From positions 1 through 25,755 of the forward strand of contig CAKQCV010000037.1 of NCBI GenBank assembly GCA_934217675.1: a stretch of 25,755 bases of DNA, read 5' to 3'. This document shows, piece after piece, positions 1-8,948 of this stretch. A model generated the notes under the pieces. It was given only the letters and a program-made list of their open reading frames with translations. It was not told where the DNA came from and ran no database searches. Position 1 is the stretch's first letter, and each line of letters starts with the position of its first letter. The position numbers and the translations under genes were made by a program. The stretch comes from an uncultured Prevotella sp. (GTDB taxonomy: Bacteria; Bacteroidota; Bacteroidia; Bacteroidales; Bacteroidaceae).

Positions 1-1
1 T

Positions 2-74
2 GGTGCCATAGCTCAGTTGGTAGAGCAAAGGACTGAAAATCCTTGTGTCCCCGGTTCGATTCCTGGTGGTACCA
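2..74 (+). tRNA. tRNA-Phe (anticodon GAA)
   Basis: A complete cloverleaf can be drawn. The 7-bp acceptor stem pairs GGTGCCA with TGGTACC (one G-T pair). The D-stem is GCTC/GAGC and the anticodon stem is AAGGA/TCCTT. The loop CTGAAAA places anticodon GAA at 35-37. The T-loop is TTCGATT. The discriminator base is A74 and CCA is not encoded (CTA follows), so CCA would be added after transcription. The T-stem CCCGG/CCTGG has one C-T mismatch in its middle. An intrinsic terminator follows at once, so the tRNA is the last or only gene of its transcript. The window starts one base upstream, so its promoter is not visible. Confidence 0.97.
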
Positions 75-76
75 CT

Positions 77-115
77 AAAAAAGAGAATTACTGATGTAAT
101 TCTCTTTTTTGTTTT
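77..115. terminator. Bidirectional intrinsic terminator after tRNA-Phe
   Basis: A perfect 14-bp stem (77-90 with 97-110) has a 6-base loop. A T-run follows on the plus strand and an A-run precedes it. It ends the tRNA transcript and could also stop minus-strand transcription arriving from the esterase gene at 162-986. Confidence 0.9.
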
Positions 116-161
116 TATACTGTTTTCATATTATTCTGTTCTTTCTGTTGCCCCCACCCTC

Positions 162-986
162 TTATTTTATTGTTGTTTCATAAACCGTCTCTGGGTCTTT
201 TGATTTGAAATCCATGTCGCGATAAGCCTTAGGAATATCATTCATGTCAAGAGATATATCCTTATTTACAGGACGTTCTGGATCAAGAAGAGAATGAGAG
301 AAAAGCCAATCGTATGTTTTTCTCATATAAAAGAAACGGGCAGGAGTGCCATGATTAGCTCCTTGAAGCCATGTGTAGCGCAATCTGGAATCGTTGCCCG
401 ACTGCTCCAAATCATTAACTACAGATTTTGACATGCTTATAGGCACAGCACGGTCTGCAGTTCCATGTATTATCCACAAGGGGACTTTGCCAAGAGGAGA
501 ACGGTCTTTTACCGAGCAACCACCACACATGGCAAGTGCTGCCGCAACCTTATCGGGATATGTCGCTGCAAAATCAAGAGTTCCATAGCCACCCAAACTC
601 ATACCAATAACGTATACTCGTGTTGAATCACAAGCGTAATTGCGCTCTGTCCATTCCAATACATCGTTTATTTTTTTAGGATTCCATGCTCCCCCAGGAT
701 TCTGCGGAACAACTACCAAGGCATCAACCTGTCTGCCCATGACTATCGCATGAAGAGGTCCATAACGTTTTACGCGGTTCAAATCTCTTCCACAAAGACT
801 TTGACCATGAAGAAATATTATAACAGGAGTTTCACCGAGAGAATAATAATAATCCGTAGGAGTGTATACCCAAAAGTTATATCCGTCAGGAATAGAGTCT
901 TTGACTGGGCGCAAGAAGTCATACTGGGCATTTACATCAAGTGTTGCCAATATAAAAGCAACAAACACTAATAATCTTTGAATCAT
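162..986 (-). CDS. Secreted alpha/beta-hydrolase esterase (carboxylesterase/phospholipase type)
   Basis: This 274-residue protein has an N-terminal Sec signal peptide (about residues 1-20, cut before QYDF). One alpha/beta-hydrolase domain follows. An HG oxyanion motif lies at residues 60-61 (FLHGQS). The nucleophile elbow GMSLGG carries Ser130, HGTADRAVP carries Asp178, and GANHG carries His212, so the triad is complete and correctly ordered. The pattern (short strand, PQNPGGAW, HGTAD, NHG) fits the secreted esterases annotated as putative phospholipase/carboxylesterase or feruloyl-esterase-like in Bacteroidales. The substrate cannot be read from the sequence. It could remove ester side groups from plant polysaccharide, which would suit the pectin genes nearby, but that is only inference. 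It starts at ATG 986. A promoter inside the end of the upstream gene fits an 85-base leader. Confidence 0.85.
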   Translation of the reverse strand: MIQRLLVFVAFILATLDVNAQYDFLRPVKDSIPDGYNFWVYTPTDYYYSLGETPVIIFLHGQSLCGRDLNRVKRYGPLHAIVMGRQVDALVVVPQNPGGAWNPKKINDVLEWTERNYACDSTRVYVIGMSLGGYGTLDFAATYPDKVAAALAMCGGCSVKDRSPLGKVPLWIIHGTADRAVPISMSKSVVNDLEQSGNDSRLRYTWLQGANHGTPARFFYMRKTYDWLFSHSLLDPERPVNKDISLDMNDIPKAYRDMDFKSKDPETVYETTIK

Positions 987-1077
987 AATTTATTGCATTT
1001 ATCAATATCATATATACAAGAACGCTAACCAATAATGATTTATTGCCGATTTCAACATTATTAATACTTCTGCTTGG

Positions 1078-1109
1078 CAAACATAACCATATTATTATAT
1101 GCTATCAAT
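1078..1109 (-). promoter_or_regulatory. Promoter for the esterase gene
   Basis: Read on the minus strand, TATGTTTG (1085-1078) matches the Bacteroidetes -7 box TAnnTTTG exactly. ATTG lies 20 bases upstream (1109-1106) as a partial -33 box. It overlaps the last codons of the L,D-transpeptidase gene, so the esterase probably has its own transcript in addition to any read-through. Confidence 0.55.
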
Positions 1110-1958
1110 ATGCGGCACTAAAGAATCGCTAATAGTATGATATATAAAAGATGTTCTTGTTTCTTCCATGACAGAATCTTTAGCCACACCATACATCGCC
1201 TCATATTCTTCACGTTCATTAACCTTCCTATCTTTTGGTCCAGGTAGTACTATAATCGGCATTCCCTTAGCCACGAACTTGGCAAGTTCAAGAATATTTT
1301 CGTTTTTTATACGTACACATCCATGACTGCGTCTGCCGCCTATCGACCAAGGAGCATCGGTACCGTGTATTCCTGTGGAGCTAAAGCCAGGAGTAATAAT
1401 ACGAATAAAACGTGGGCCATATTGTCCAGGGTTCTCACTACGTCTACCTTTTTCGTCGGTATAATGCCAATCCTCACTGTTTTTCACGCTCCCCGCACGG
1501 AAGAAGCCTTCTGGGGTTCGACAATCTCCCTTGCTACGCTTATTACCATAGTTTTTACCACAGGCACAACGGTATGATTTTTTCAGTCTGCCAAATTTAT
1601 CATAAAGTTCAACATTCATCTTTCCCTTATCCACAATGATAAAGTAGTCGAACTGGTTATTCAACAAACGCTCACAATAGTCAAGTGTATCATTTGCCAT
1701 ACTATACAGGATACCTTCGGCATAGGCTCTGCTGTCGCTGGACTCGTCCATATACCTCATGGCATCTTCTGGAGTAGAGAAATGCAACTTTGGCTCCTCA
1801 ATAATTTTCTCCACCTCATCTGCCTCATCAGCTGCAAGTTCCACATCATCAAGTTGCTGCTCACCATCATTCTTCTTAGATAGTGAACAACTAACCACAA
1901 CTGCCAACAAAAAAAATAATATTGTCAAACCTAATACAGGTCGGTTATTCATAAACAT
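1095..1958 (-). CDS. L,D-transpeptidase (YkuD-fold) lipoprotein
   Basis: The 287-residue protein starts with a lipoprotein signal peptide whose lipobox VVSC puts the lipidated cysteine at residue 24. ATG codons at residues 1 and 3 are both possible starts. An acidic linker (about 30-57) precedes the enzyme domain. The YkuD hallmark is clear: GIHGT with His198, then SHGCVRIKN with catalytic Cys214 and Arg216. DYFIIVDKGKMNVELYD (about 104-120) is the usual strand where the domain begins. Enzymes of this family form or exchange 3-3 peptidoglycan cross-links or attach proteins to peptidoglycan, using a cysteine acyl-enzyme in the periplasm. The lipid anchor would hold this one at a membrane facing the wall. 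It has a divergent promoter region shared with the MATE gene. No terminator is obvious before the esterase gene. Confidence 0.93.
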   Translation of the reverse strand: MFMNNRPVLGLTILFFLLAVVVSCSLSKKNDGEQQLDDVELAADEADEVEKIIEEPKLHFSTPEDAMRYMDESSDSRAYAEGILYSMANDTLDYCERLLNNQFDYFIIVDKGKMNVELYDKFGRLKKSYRCACGKNYGNKRSKGDCRTPEGFFRAGSVKNSEDWHYTDEKGRRSENPGQYGPRFIRIITPGFSSTGIHGTDAPWSIGGRRSHGCVRIKNENILELAKFVAKGMPIIVLPGPKDRKVNEREEYEAMYGVAKDSVMEETRTSFIYHTISDSLVPHIDSI

Positions 1959-1984
1959 GTTCTAACAACAATAAAATAATTCTA

Positions 1985-2016
1985 CAAAAGTAATAAAAAA
2001 AAACGAGATTGCCGAA
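1985..2016 (-). promoter_or_regulatory. Promoter for the L,D-transpeptidase gene
   Basis: The minus strand carries TACTTTTG (1992-1985), an exact TAnnTTTG box. TTCG (2016-2013), 20 bases upstream, is a three-of-four match to TTTG. It overlaps the divergent MATE promoter by 8 bases. Confidence 0.6.
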
Positions 2017-2040
2017 TATATATATTTTTTTGTAATTTTG
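2009..2040 (+). promoter_or_regulatory. Promoter for the MATE exporter gene
   Basis: TTG (2009-2011) is followed after 21 bases by TAATTTTG (2033-2040), an exact TAnnTTTG box, about 37 bases before the ATG. Because the -33 region overlaps that of the divergent lipoprotein gene, the two promoters may compete. Confidence 0.6.
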
Positions 2041-2077
2041 CATCCGATTTCAATAGGTAGCAAACAATATTATTATA

Positions 2078-3427
2078 ATGGCAAACATAAACGACATGAC
2101 TGTGGGGTCGCCAACACGCGACATCCTGAAATTTGCAATACCACTAATCTGTGGATACGTGCTTCAACAGATGTATCTGATTATTGATGCAGCAATCGTT
2201 GGACGCTTTGTCAGCGTGAATGCACTTGCTGCCGTAGGAGCCTCAACTTCCATCATGTTCCTAATCATGGGGTTCTGCAACGGAGCATGCGCAGGATTTG
2301 CCATTCCTGTGGCACAGTCGTTTGGGGCAAAAGATCTTACTGGCATGCGCCATTATGTGGGGAACGCAATAAGATTGTCTGCAATTCTTTGCATATTGAT
2401 AACAATTGCAACTTGTACTCTCTGTACACCTATATTAATGATGGTCAATACTCCACGGGAAATATTTAACGATGCTTACACTTTCCTTATCCTACAGTTT
2501 GCCGCAATTCCGTTTACTTTCTCATACAATCTTCTTTCAAGCATGATAAGAGCACTTGGCAATTCCAAGCAACCTTTCTATTTCCTGATATTCTCATCAA
2601 TAGTTAATATCTTGCTCGACTTCCTTTTCATCATAATCATGCGTCTCGGTGTTGAAGGTGTAGGAATAGCAACAATGCTTTCTCAAGCTGTTTCTGCATG
2701 GCTATGCTACTCGTATATAAAAAAGAAAATGGCTGTACTTATTCCTCAAGGAGAGGAATGCAGATATGACCACAACAAAGCAATGACATTATTGAACAAC
2801 GGAGTTCCTATGGGGCTGCAATTCTCAATAACGGCAATAGGAAGTATCATGCTGCAAAGTGCCAACAATGCTTTAGGAACAGTATATGTTGCTGCTTTTA
2901 CAGCCTCAATGCGTGTGAAATACCTTTTCACTTGTGTATTCGAGAATATTGGAGTTGCTATGGCTACATATTGCGGACAGAATATAGGAGCACACCGACT
3001 TGACAGAATAACATTGGGCATACGCTCGGCAATAAAGATCATGATGGCATACTTCATATTCACAATGCTCTTGATACAGCCTTTTGCCGAAGAAATGATG
3101 ATGCTGTTTGTTGACAAAAGTGAAACGGCAATTATCGACAATGCTTCGCTTTTCATGAGAATCGCCTGCTATTTTTATCCTGTGCTCGGATTGCTCGTGA
3201 TACTCAGATACAGTATTCAAGGATTAGGCTACAGCAATATGTCGATGATGTCTGGTGTAATGGAAATGATTGCCCGATGCGGTGTAAGCTTATGGCTGGT
3301 TCCTGCACTTGGATTCCTCGGTGTATGTTATGGAGATCCTGTTGCTTGGGTTGCAGCTGATGTATTTTTAGTACCTTGCATATTTTTACTCTTGCGGAAA
3401 CTTAAAAACACTATTAAACAGGCATAA
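2078..3427 (+). CDS. MATE family multidrug/cation antiporter
   Basis: At 449 residues with about twelve hydrophobic segments, it has the usual length and layout of an inner-membrane MATE exporter. The N-terminal region (TVGSPTRDILKFAIPLICG, QQMYLIIDAAIVGRFVSVNALAAVG) carries the usual early MATE pattern of a loop after 'GSP', an aromatic-rich helix and 'D..VGRFVG..alAAVG'. NLLSSMIRALGNSKQPF (about 151-167) is the conserved end of helix 4. The second half repeats the fold from about residue 240 (NNGVPMGLQFSITAIGS). Members exchange H+ or Na+ for cationic drugs, but the substrate here is unknown. It starts at ATG 2078 and has no Shine-Dalgarno sequence. A weak AGGC/GCCT hairpin at 3452-3464 is the only candidate end signal. 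Confidence 0.93.
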   Translation: MANINDMTVGSPTRDILKFAIPLICGYVLQQMYLIIDAAIVGRFVSVNALAAVGASTSIMFLIMGFCNGACAGFAIPVAQSFGAKDLTGMRHYVGNAIRLSAILCILITIATCTLCTPILMMVNTPREIFNDAYTFLILQFAAIPFTFSYNLLSSMIRALGNSKQPFYFLIFSSIVNILLDFLFIIIMRLGVEGVGIATMLSQAVSAWLCYSYIKKKMAVLIPQGEECRYDHNKAMTLLNNGVPMGLQFSITAIGSIMLQSANNALGTVYVAAFTASMRVKYLFTCVFENIGVAMATYCGQNIGAHRLDRITLGIRSAIKIMMAYFIFTMLLIQPFAEEMMMLFVDKSETAIIDNASLFMRIACYFYPVLGLLVILRYSIQGLGYSNMSMMSGVMEMIARCGVSLWLVPALGFLGVCYGDPVAWVAADVFLVPCIFLLLRKLKNTIKQA

Positions 3428-3518
3428 CTGTGGCAAAATCACCGCAACAAAAGGCTATTTGCCTATTTTATCCACCTTTATGATGTGTTTTTATACCATT
3501 GATTGTTAAATTGTGAAG

Positions 3519-3526
3519 TAATTTTG
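3519..3526 (+). promoter_or_regulatory. Probable -7 box upstream of the pectin esterase genes
   Basis: TAATTTTG matches TAnnTTTG exactly and lies 37 bases before the ATG at 3564. No TTTG sits at the normal spacing, so the -33 half is weak. That would suit a gene that needs an activator such as the AraC-type regulator encoded downstream, but this link is inferred. Confidence 0.4.
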
Positions 3527-3563
3527 CACCCAGAATTACTAACCATTATAATAACAATCAAAA

Positions 3564-5453
3564 ATGAGACTAAAGTTTTACGCTGCAGCCGCATTGGCTG
3601 TTTGTGCCACGCTATATGCTCAGGCACGCAAAGTCCACACCATCGGTGACTCTACGATGGCAACATACAATGAAAGCACTACGATAACACGCGGATGGGG
3701 ACAAATGTTCCAGCAGTTCTTCACCACCGACATCACTGTGAATAACCGTGCAAAAAATGGTGCCAGCAGCAAGAGTTTCTATAAGGAAAGTCCATATTGG
3801 GAATCTGTAAAAAAGCAGATTGAGCCTGGAGATTATGTACTCATACAATTTGCACATAATGACGAGAAGAGCAATGGGTGCGATGGTGACGAATTAAAAG
3901 AATACTATAAAAGTATTGGCGATGATGCCAAGGCTGCATCAACCGACTATCGCGGAACAACAGCAAGCGGGACATACAAAGAATATCTTAGAAAATACAT
4001 CAAAGAAACTCGTGATTTAGGTGCCACTCCTGTATTGGTAGGAGCTATATGCAGAAAATATTTTGACGGTAACACTATTCGTCGAAACGGGCGACATGAC
4101 CTCGGAGACAAATTCGACCTGCTAAAAGACGGAAAATATACAACTGCCAACAAGGTGTCTGCCGATGACCACACTTACGACTATCCATATCAAATGCAAG
4201 AAGTGGCAAAAGAAATGGGTGTACAATACATTGATCTGACCACTGCAACAAAAGAACTTTATGAAAGTTATGGAGATGCAAAAGCTAATGAGCTCTTGTT
4301 CGACGGAAATGGCAGCACACATACATCCGCAATGGGGGCAACACTTATTGCAAGACTTGCAGCACAGTTGCTGCAAAAAGCAGGTGTACTATCTGAATAC
4401 ATCAAACTGACAAGTGACCTCAGCGTTAATCCATCGACTGTTGATTTTGGACAAGCTTACAAAGGACAGGTTATAACAAAAGAAGTGCAAATTTCTGGAT
4501 TTGACTTGCAACCTGCAGAAGGAACAGTTAGCATTTCTGCAACAAACGGTATCTTAATTTCAACCAACGGAACGAATTTCAGTGATGAGGCAACACTTTC
4601 ATACAAAGGAAGTAATCTGATTGGAACATTCTATGTTCGCTGTGAATTACAACAAGCTGGTGAACTCGATGGAACAGTAATCGTGACAAGTGGCGACAAA
4701 ACAATAACCGTGCCTGTAGTTGGAAAATGCATAGAACTGGCAAGTGGAGTTCCAACAAGTGCATATTGGCGCCTTGAGAAAGATGACGAATGTACAACTA
4801 ATGGTCCTATAAGTTCTATCGGAGAATCTTATAGCGAGATGAAGCTGCAAAAATATTCTAATCCGAACAAAGCTACGACATGGCCAGAAGGTACAGGATT
4901 CGATGCAACTCGCAAAGTGCAGCGAAATATCATTGAAGGCGAAGCTTGGCCAAGCGGAGAGATTGACGAGGTGTCTACACGTTGGATAGAATTTGCCGTG
5001 AAACCAGCAAAAGGAACAACTCTAAACGTTGATTCCATTGGAATGTATGTTTGCGGATGTGGCGGAAACGGAATGCGCTGCAAAATTTACTACTCAAAAG
5101 ACGAAGATTTCGGAAATGCAGTAAACATTGCAGACTTCTCTGGAAGTATGAAAGCAAACGACATGATGGCTGTCAGCGCAAAACATGTGTTGGAAGTTGC
5201 GGAAAATGAAACTCTCAGAATACGCATATATCCTTGGTATAATGGTGCAGCGACAGGAAAAACTATCTGTATAAGCGATGTTATGATACATGGAGTGGCT
5301 GTTGACAGTACAACAGGAATAAACAACCTAAAAACAAGCAATACATCCTCAAGAAAAAGCTATTACAATATCAATGGCGTGAAAACAAATTCAATAAATA
5401 AAGGACTGAACATTGTTGTGGAGAACGGAAATGCAAAAAAAATCATTAAATAG
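3564..5453 (+). CDS. Secreted SGNH/GDSL acetylesterase, rhamnogalacturonan acetylesterase-like (CE12 type), with C-terminal tail
   Basis: This 629-residue protein has a signal peptide (about 1-21). An SGNH hydrolase domain spans about 23-275: block I IGDSTMATY (Ser30), block II NRAKNGASS, block III FAHNDEK (Asn99) and block V STHTSAMGA (His253). This arrangement is typical of CE12 rhamnogalacturonan/pectin acetylesterases. A beta-sandwich module (about 280-390) and a second carbohydrate-binding-like module (about 391-583) follow, then a short tail. The tail (YYNINGVK, KGLNIVV, KKIIK) matches those of two neighbouring pectin enzymes. It should remove acetyl groups from pectin outside the cytoplasm. 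Oddly, the acidic residue expected three positions before His253 is Gly250; the nearest Asp is 247. The pectin methylesterase gene starts 47 bases downstream, so the two likely form an operon. Confidence 0.85.
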   Translation: MRLKFYAAAALAVCATLYAQARKVHTIGDSTMATYNESTTITRGWGQMFQQFFTTDITVNNRAKNGASSKSFYKESPYWESVKKQIEPGDYVLIQFAHNDEKSNGCDGDELKEYYKSIGDDAKAASTDYRGTTASGTYKEYLRKYIKETRDLGATPVLVGAICRKYFDGNTIRRNGRHDLGDKFDLLKDGKYTTANKVSADDHTYDYPYQMQEVAKEMGVQYIDLTTATKELYESYGDAKANELLFDGNGSTHTSAMGATLIARLAAQLLQKAGVLSEYIKLTSDLSVNPSTVDFGQAYKGQVITKEVQISGFDLQPAEGTVSISATNGILISTNGTNFSDEATLSYKGSNLIGTFYVRCELQQAGELDGTVIVTSGDKTITVPVVGKCIELASGVPTSAYWRLEKDDECTTNGPISSIGESYSEMKLQKYSNPNKATTWPEGTGFDATRKVQRNIIEGEAWPSGEIDEVSTRWIEFAVKPAKGTTLNVDSIGMYVCGCGGNGMRCKIYYSKDEDFGNAVNIADFSGSMKANDMMAVSAKHVLEVAENETLRIRIYPWYNGAATGKTICISDVMIHGVAVDSTTGINNLKTSNTSSRKSYYNINGVKTNSINKGLNIVVENGNAKKIIK

Positions 5454-5500
5454 TTATATTCCGTGCATGAATCAGACATACAACATTAAATGAAAGAACT

Positions 5501-8500
5501 ATGAAAAGACTAAGATTAATTATGCTCTTATCGATTGCCATAATCGCATGGATAGGGACAAATGCTGTTGATGCAGCAAATACCATAGAAGCCAAAGATG
5601 CGACTGTGAAGTGGGCTTTCGACAAAGGGGCTGATAACGAAAGTACAGCAGAAACTTCTGTTCCTGAAGCTATTTCTTCAACAAGTTTCTCACTCGGAAA
5701 CAAACTTTATTTCAAAGGTGTACAAGGAACATTGTCTAAATTAAATCCTACAGAGAAAATAGCTAATGCGAAAGATGATGATGCATACGTAGCTTTCTCT
5801 ATAGCAACAAAGAAAGGAGTGAACTTCTCGCCTAAAAGTATTGTGTTTAGTGCACAGAAACTTGGAACAAGTGGCGGTACTATTGAAGTGTATGCAAAAT
5901 ACGATGGAAAAAGTGTTGAACTGATAAAGAGTTACAATCCAGAAAGAAGCTCTGCATCAACAACAGAACTTGATCTTTCTAATATTGGAACAGTAAACGG
6001 AAAAATTGAATTCGTTTTCTATGTTTATAACCTTGCAGCAAACAAGCAATTGGGATTAGGAAACATCATTGTTACCGGTGATTTTGAAGGTTCTCCTGTC
6101 TCTGTACCAACATATTCCTTGTCTGTAGGCAGCAATGACGAGAATGCAGGAAAAATAACTGTTAACCCTACCGGAGACAAATTTGACGAAGGTACACAAA
6201 TAACTGTTGCCACAACTGAGAACTTTGGCTATCATTTCACTGCATGGACAGACGAAAACGGAAAGGATGTTTCTACTGAGAATCCTTACTCTTTTGAACT
6301 AAAAGCAAATACAACTCTAATCGCCAAATATATAAAGAATAATGTTTATGCTCTAAACATTAATATTGAGGGCGGAGCAAATGCTAATCTTGTACAATTC
6401 TCACCAGAAGGAAACATTGTGAACGGAACACATTTCTATGAGGAAGGAACTGATGTAAAACTCACTGCATTAAATAACAGGATACTAACTTTCAACAACT
6501 GGGAAAACAACACCACATCTGCAGAACGCGAAATACACATGGATGGAGAAAAGAATGTCATGGCAACATTCTCTTGTACAGACTATATTGTAGGCTGGGA
6601 TTTATACAACGATACCCCAGCTCAGGAACGTGCTGCTGACTATAAAGCAGAAAGTGACAATGCAGGTTTACTCTCTTTGCGCAATGAAAAAGGAAATACA
6701 TCATCATGGCTTGCTTGCGGTTCTGAAAAAGGCGGACAAAACGGAAAATATGCTGCACGATGCTGGAAAAAACTTTCAGACAAATATTATTTCGAAATTT
6801 CATTCTCTACTAAAGGCTATTCTAACATAATGCTGGCTGCAGCCGTGGGAGACGACTTCAACGCTCATAGTATCGTCAATGCGGAATATTCAATAGACGG
6901 AACAAACTTCACAAAATTTGGAACTTATAATCTGCCTAACCGGGGATGGGACTCAAAGGAATTTGCACTACCTTCAGATGCGGCTGAACAGAATTTAGTT
7001 AGAGTTCGTTTCATGCCTGACTACGAATCGCCTCTTATTGGTTCTACAGGAGATTATGACGGACTTGCCGTTGCTGAGATTTTCGTACTTGCCGACAAAA
7101 ACATTGTTGATGACAAAGAAGCTCCAAAACTTCTTTCCACAATACCAGCCGACAATTCTGAAGGAGCATCAGCAAACGGTTCTGTAATACTGACTTTCAA
7201 CGAAAAAGTTGTAGCTGCAGACAACAGTATTGCAACTCTCGGAAATGAAAATCTTAAACCTACAGTCAGTGGAAAAACTGTTGTATATCAATATAGTGGT
7301 CTGAAATATTCCACTAAATATACTTTTACTCTCCCTTCAGGAATGATTCTTGACCGTAGCGGAAACGCATTCGAAGGAACAACAATATCTTTTACAACAA
7401 TGGAACGCAAACAACCTGATGCTCAGGTATATGATGCAGTCGTGGCACAAGATGGAACTGGTGATTATACATCCATACAGGCTGCTATAAACGCTGCTCC
7501 TGCAAATAGAGTAAAACCTTGGCTAATCTTTATTAAAGAAGGTACATACAAGGAGCATGTTGACTTGCCTGCATCTAAACCTTATCTACATTTTATCGGA
7601 CAGGATAGAAACAAGGTGTTTATAAGTGACAACAAGTTATGTGGAGGGAACAATGCTCTCAGCGTTGACAAAGGTGCCACATTTGTGGCTCATGCCGCAA
7701 ATCTCTATTTCGAAGGTATCAGCTTCGTAAACTCTTACGGAGTAGAAAAGAATAACGGTCCACAGGCTCTTGCCCTAAATACAGAAAATGACCGTATAGT
7801 ATTCAATAATGTCGGAATGTACAGCTATCAAGATACTTGGATTACAACGAGCAAACCAAACTATCGTCATTATGTGAAGAACTCATTCATTGAGGGTGCT
7901 GTTGACTTTATCTACAATAGCGGTAATGTGTTCTTCGAAAATGACACTTTGAACATTGTGCGCAAAAGCGGTGGATATATTGTAGCACCTTCACACACAA
8001 AGGATACTAAATGGGGATATGTATTCATGAATAATGTTATCACTGCTCCTGGAATACCATCAGAAACTTCGGTTTGGCTTGGACGTCCATGGCATAACTT
8101 CCCAAAGACAGTGTTTATCAATACCAAAACAGAAGTAACAATTCCTGCTACTGGATGGTATGAAACAATGGGTGGACTACCTGACATTTGGGCAGACTAT
8201 AATACTGTTGACGGTAACGGAAACCCTGTGGATTTATCTCATCGTCGTGATACATATTACTATATGAAAGATGGAGAAAAAATAGAAGGTAAGGCAAAGA
8301 ATTATCTCACCGATGAAGAAGCTGCACAATACACCGTAAAAAATGTGCTCAGCGGTGACGATAACTGGCAACCAGAATTGCTCACGGAAGCATGCCAAGC
8401 TCCAAAACCTATTATAAAAGACGGTAAAGTAAAATGGGAAGCTGTTCCTTATGCAATATGCTACGTAATTACCGTAAATGGAAAAGTTGAAGGTTTCACA

Positions 8501-8743
8501 ACTGCCACATCTTGCAAATACAATGACGGTGCAGAATATTTTATTCAAGCTGCCAACGAATATGGAGGTCTAAGCATAGCAACAAAAGCGAAGTCTGAAA
8601 CAACAAATATCAATAATGCCAAAAATGAGCCTTTCAAAGCAATTTCTATATTTTCTGTCGATGGAACTAAAAAGCAAAATATATCAAAAGGTATGAATAT
8701 AATGAGTAATGGCAAAACTGCAAAGAAGTTTCTTATGAAATAA
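5501..8743 (+). CDS. Large modular secreted pectin methylesterase (CE8)
   Basis: The 1080-residue protein has a signal peptide (about 1-25) and a beta-sandwich module (about 26-205). Two InlB-B-like repeats follow (about 205-280 and 281-365; W-T-[DE] and NNWEN turns with 'TLIAKY'/'NVMATF' ends). A second carbohydrate-binding-like module spans about 366-538 and an SbsA-type Ig-like domain about 540-635 (STIPADNSEG, LTFNEKV). The CE8 beta-helix spans about 645-930, starting AQDGTGDYTSIQAAI. Its active site is intact: YQDT with Asp778, GAVDFIY with Asp802 and LGRPW with Arg862. An FN3-like module (about 955-1035) and a sorting-like tail (SVDGTKK, KGMNI, KKFLMK) end it. CE8 enzymes remove methyl esters from homogalacturonan, exposing it to pectate lyases such as the two encoded at 14499-20651. 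A hairpin terminator follows. Confidence 0.93.
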   Translation: MKRLRLIMLLSIAIIAWIGTNAVDAANTIEAKDATVKWAFDKGADNESTAETSVPEAISSTSFSLGNKLYFKGVQGTLSKLNPTEKIANAKDDDAYVAFSIATKKGVNFSPKSIVFSAQKLGTSGGTIEVYAKYDGKSVELIKSYNPERSSASTTELDLSNIGTVNGKIEFVFYVYNLAANKQLGLGNIIVTGDFEGSPVSVPTYSLSVGSNDENAGKITVNPTGDKFDEGTQITVATTENFGYHFTAWTDENGKDVSTENPYSFELKANTTLIAKYIKNNVYALNINIEGGANANLVQFSPEGNIVNGTHFYEEGTDVKLTALNNRILTFNNWENNTTSAEREIHMDGEKNVMATFSCTDYIVGWDLYNDTPAQERAADYKAESDNAGLLSLRNEKGNTSSWLACGSEKGGQNGKYAARCWKKLSDKYYFEISFSTKGYSNIMLAAAVGDDFNAHSIVNAEYSIDGTNFTKFGTYNLPNRGWDSKEFALPSDAAEQNLVRVRFMPDYESPLIGSTGDYDGLAVAEIFVLADKNIVDDKEAPKLLSTIPADNSEGASANGSVILTFNEKVVAADNSIATLGNENLKPTVSGKTVVYQYSGLKYSTKYTFTLPSGMILDRSGNAFEGTTISFTTMERKQPDAQVYDAVVAQDGTGDYTSIQAAINAAPANRVKPWLIFIKEGTYKEHVDLPASKPYLHFIGQDRNKVFISDNKLCGGNNALSVDKGATFVAHAANLYFEGISFVNSYGVEKNNGPQALALNTENDRIVFNNVGMYSYQDTWITTSKPNYRHYVKNSFIEGAVDFIYNSGNVFFENDTLNIVRKSGGYIVAPSHTKDTKWGYVFMNNVITAPGIPSETSVWLGRPWHNFPKTVFINTKTEVTIPATGWYETMGGLPDIWADYNTVDGNGNPVDLSHRRDTYYYMKDGEKIEGKAKNYLTDEEAAQYTVKNVLSGDDNWQPELLTEACQAPKPIIKDGKVKWEAVPYAICYVITVNGKVEGFTTATSCKYNDGAEYFIQAANEYGGLSIATKAKSETTNINNAKNEPFKAISIFSVDGTKKQNISKGMNIMSNGKTAKKFLMK

Positions 8744-8795
8744 AATTTTGCAGAAAATCAATTGCTACTAACAATAGCTTTCGCTTAGCAACATT

Positions 8796-8867
8796 AAATA
8801 TAATCCTTCACACGCAACACTATTCACCGCAAAGAATTACGTTATGTGTGATGGATTATATTTTTAA
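8796..8867 (+). terminator. Hairpin terminator after the pectin methylesterase gene
   Basis: An 11-bp arm (8796-8806 with 8853-8863) continues after one mismatch into a 6-bp arm (8808-8813 with 8846-8851), with a 32-base loop. Five T's (8861-8865) end the structure. It separates the esterase pair from the regulator gene. Confidence 0.65.
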
Positions 8868-8877
8868 TTTACTAAAG

Positions 8878-8909
8878 TTTGTTATTATTAGATATTTTGA
8901 GTATTTTCG
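8878..8909 (+). promoter_or_regulatory. Promoter for the membrane AraC regulator
   Basis: TTTG (8878-8881) is followed after 20 bases by TATTTTCG (8902-8909), seven of eight matches to TAnnTTTG. It lies 40 bases before the ATG. Confidence 0.6.
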
Positions 8910-8948
8910 CAGAACTGAAACATCTAATAATAATTATTACATATAGCT

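Noticed and set aside
3452..3469. AGGC/GCCT hairpin after the MATE gene
   Set aside because: Only four pairs; too weak to list as a terminator.
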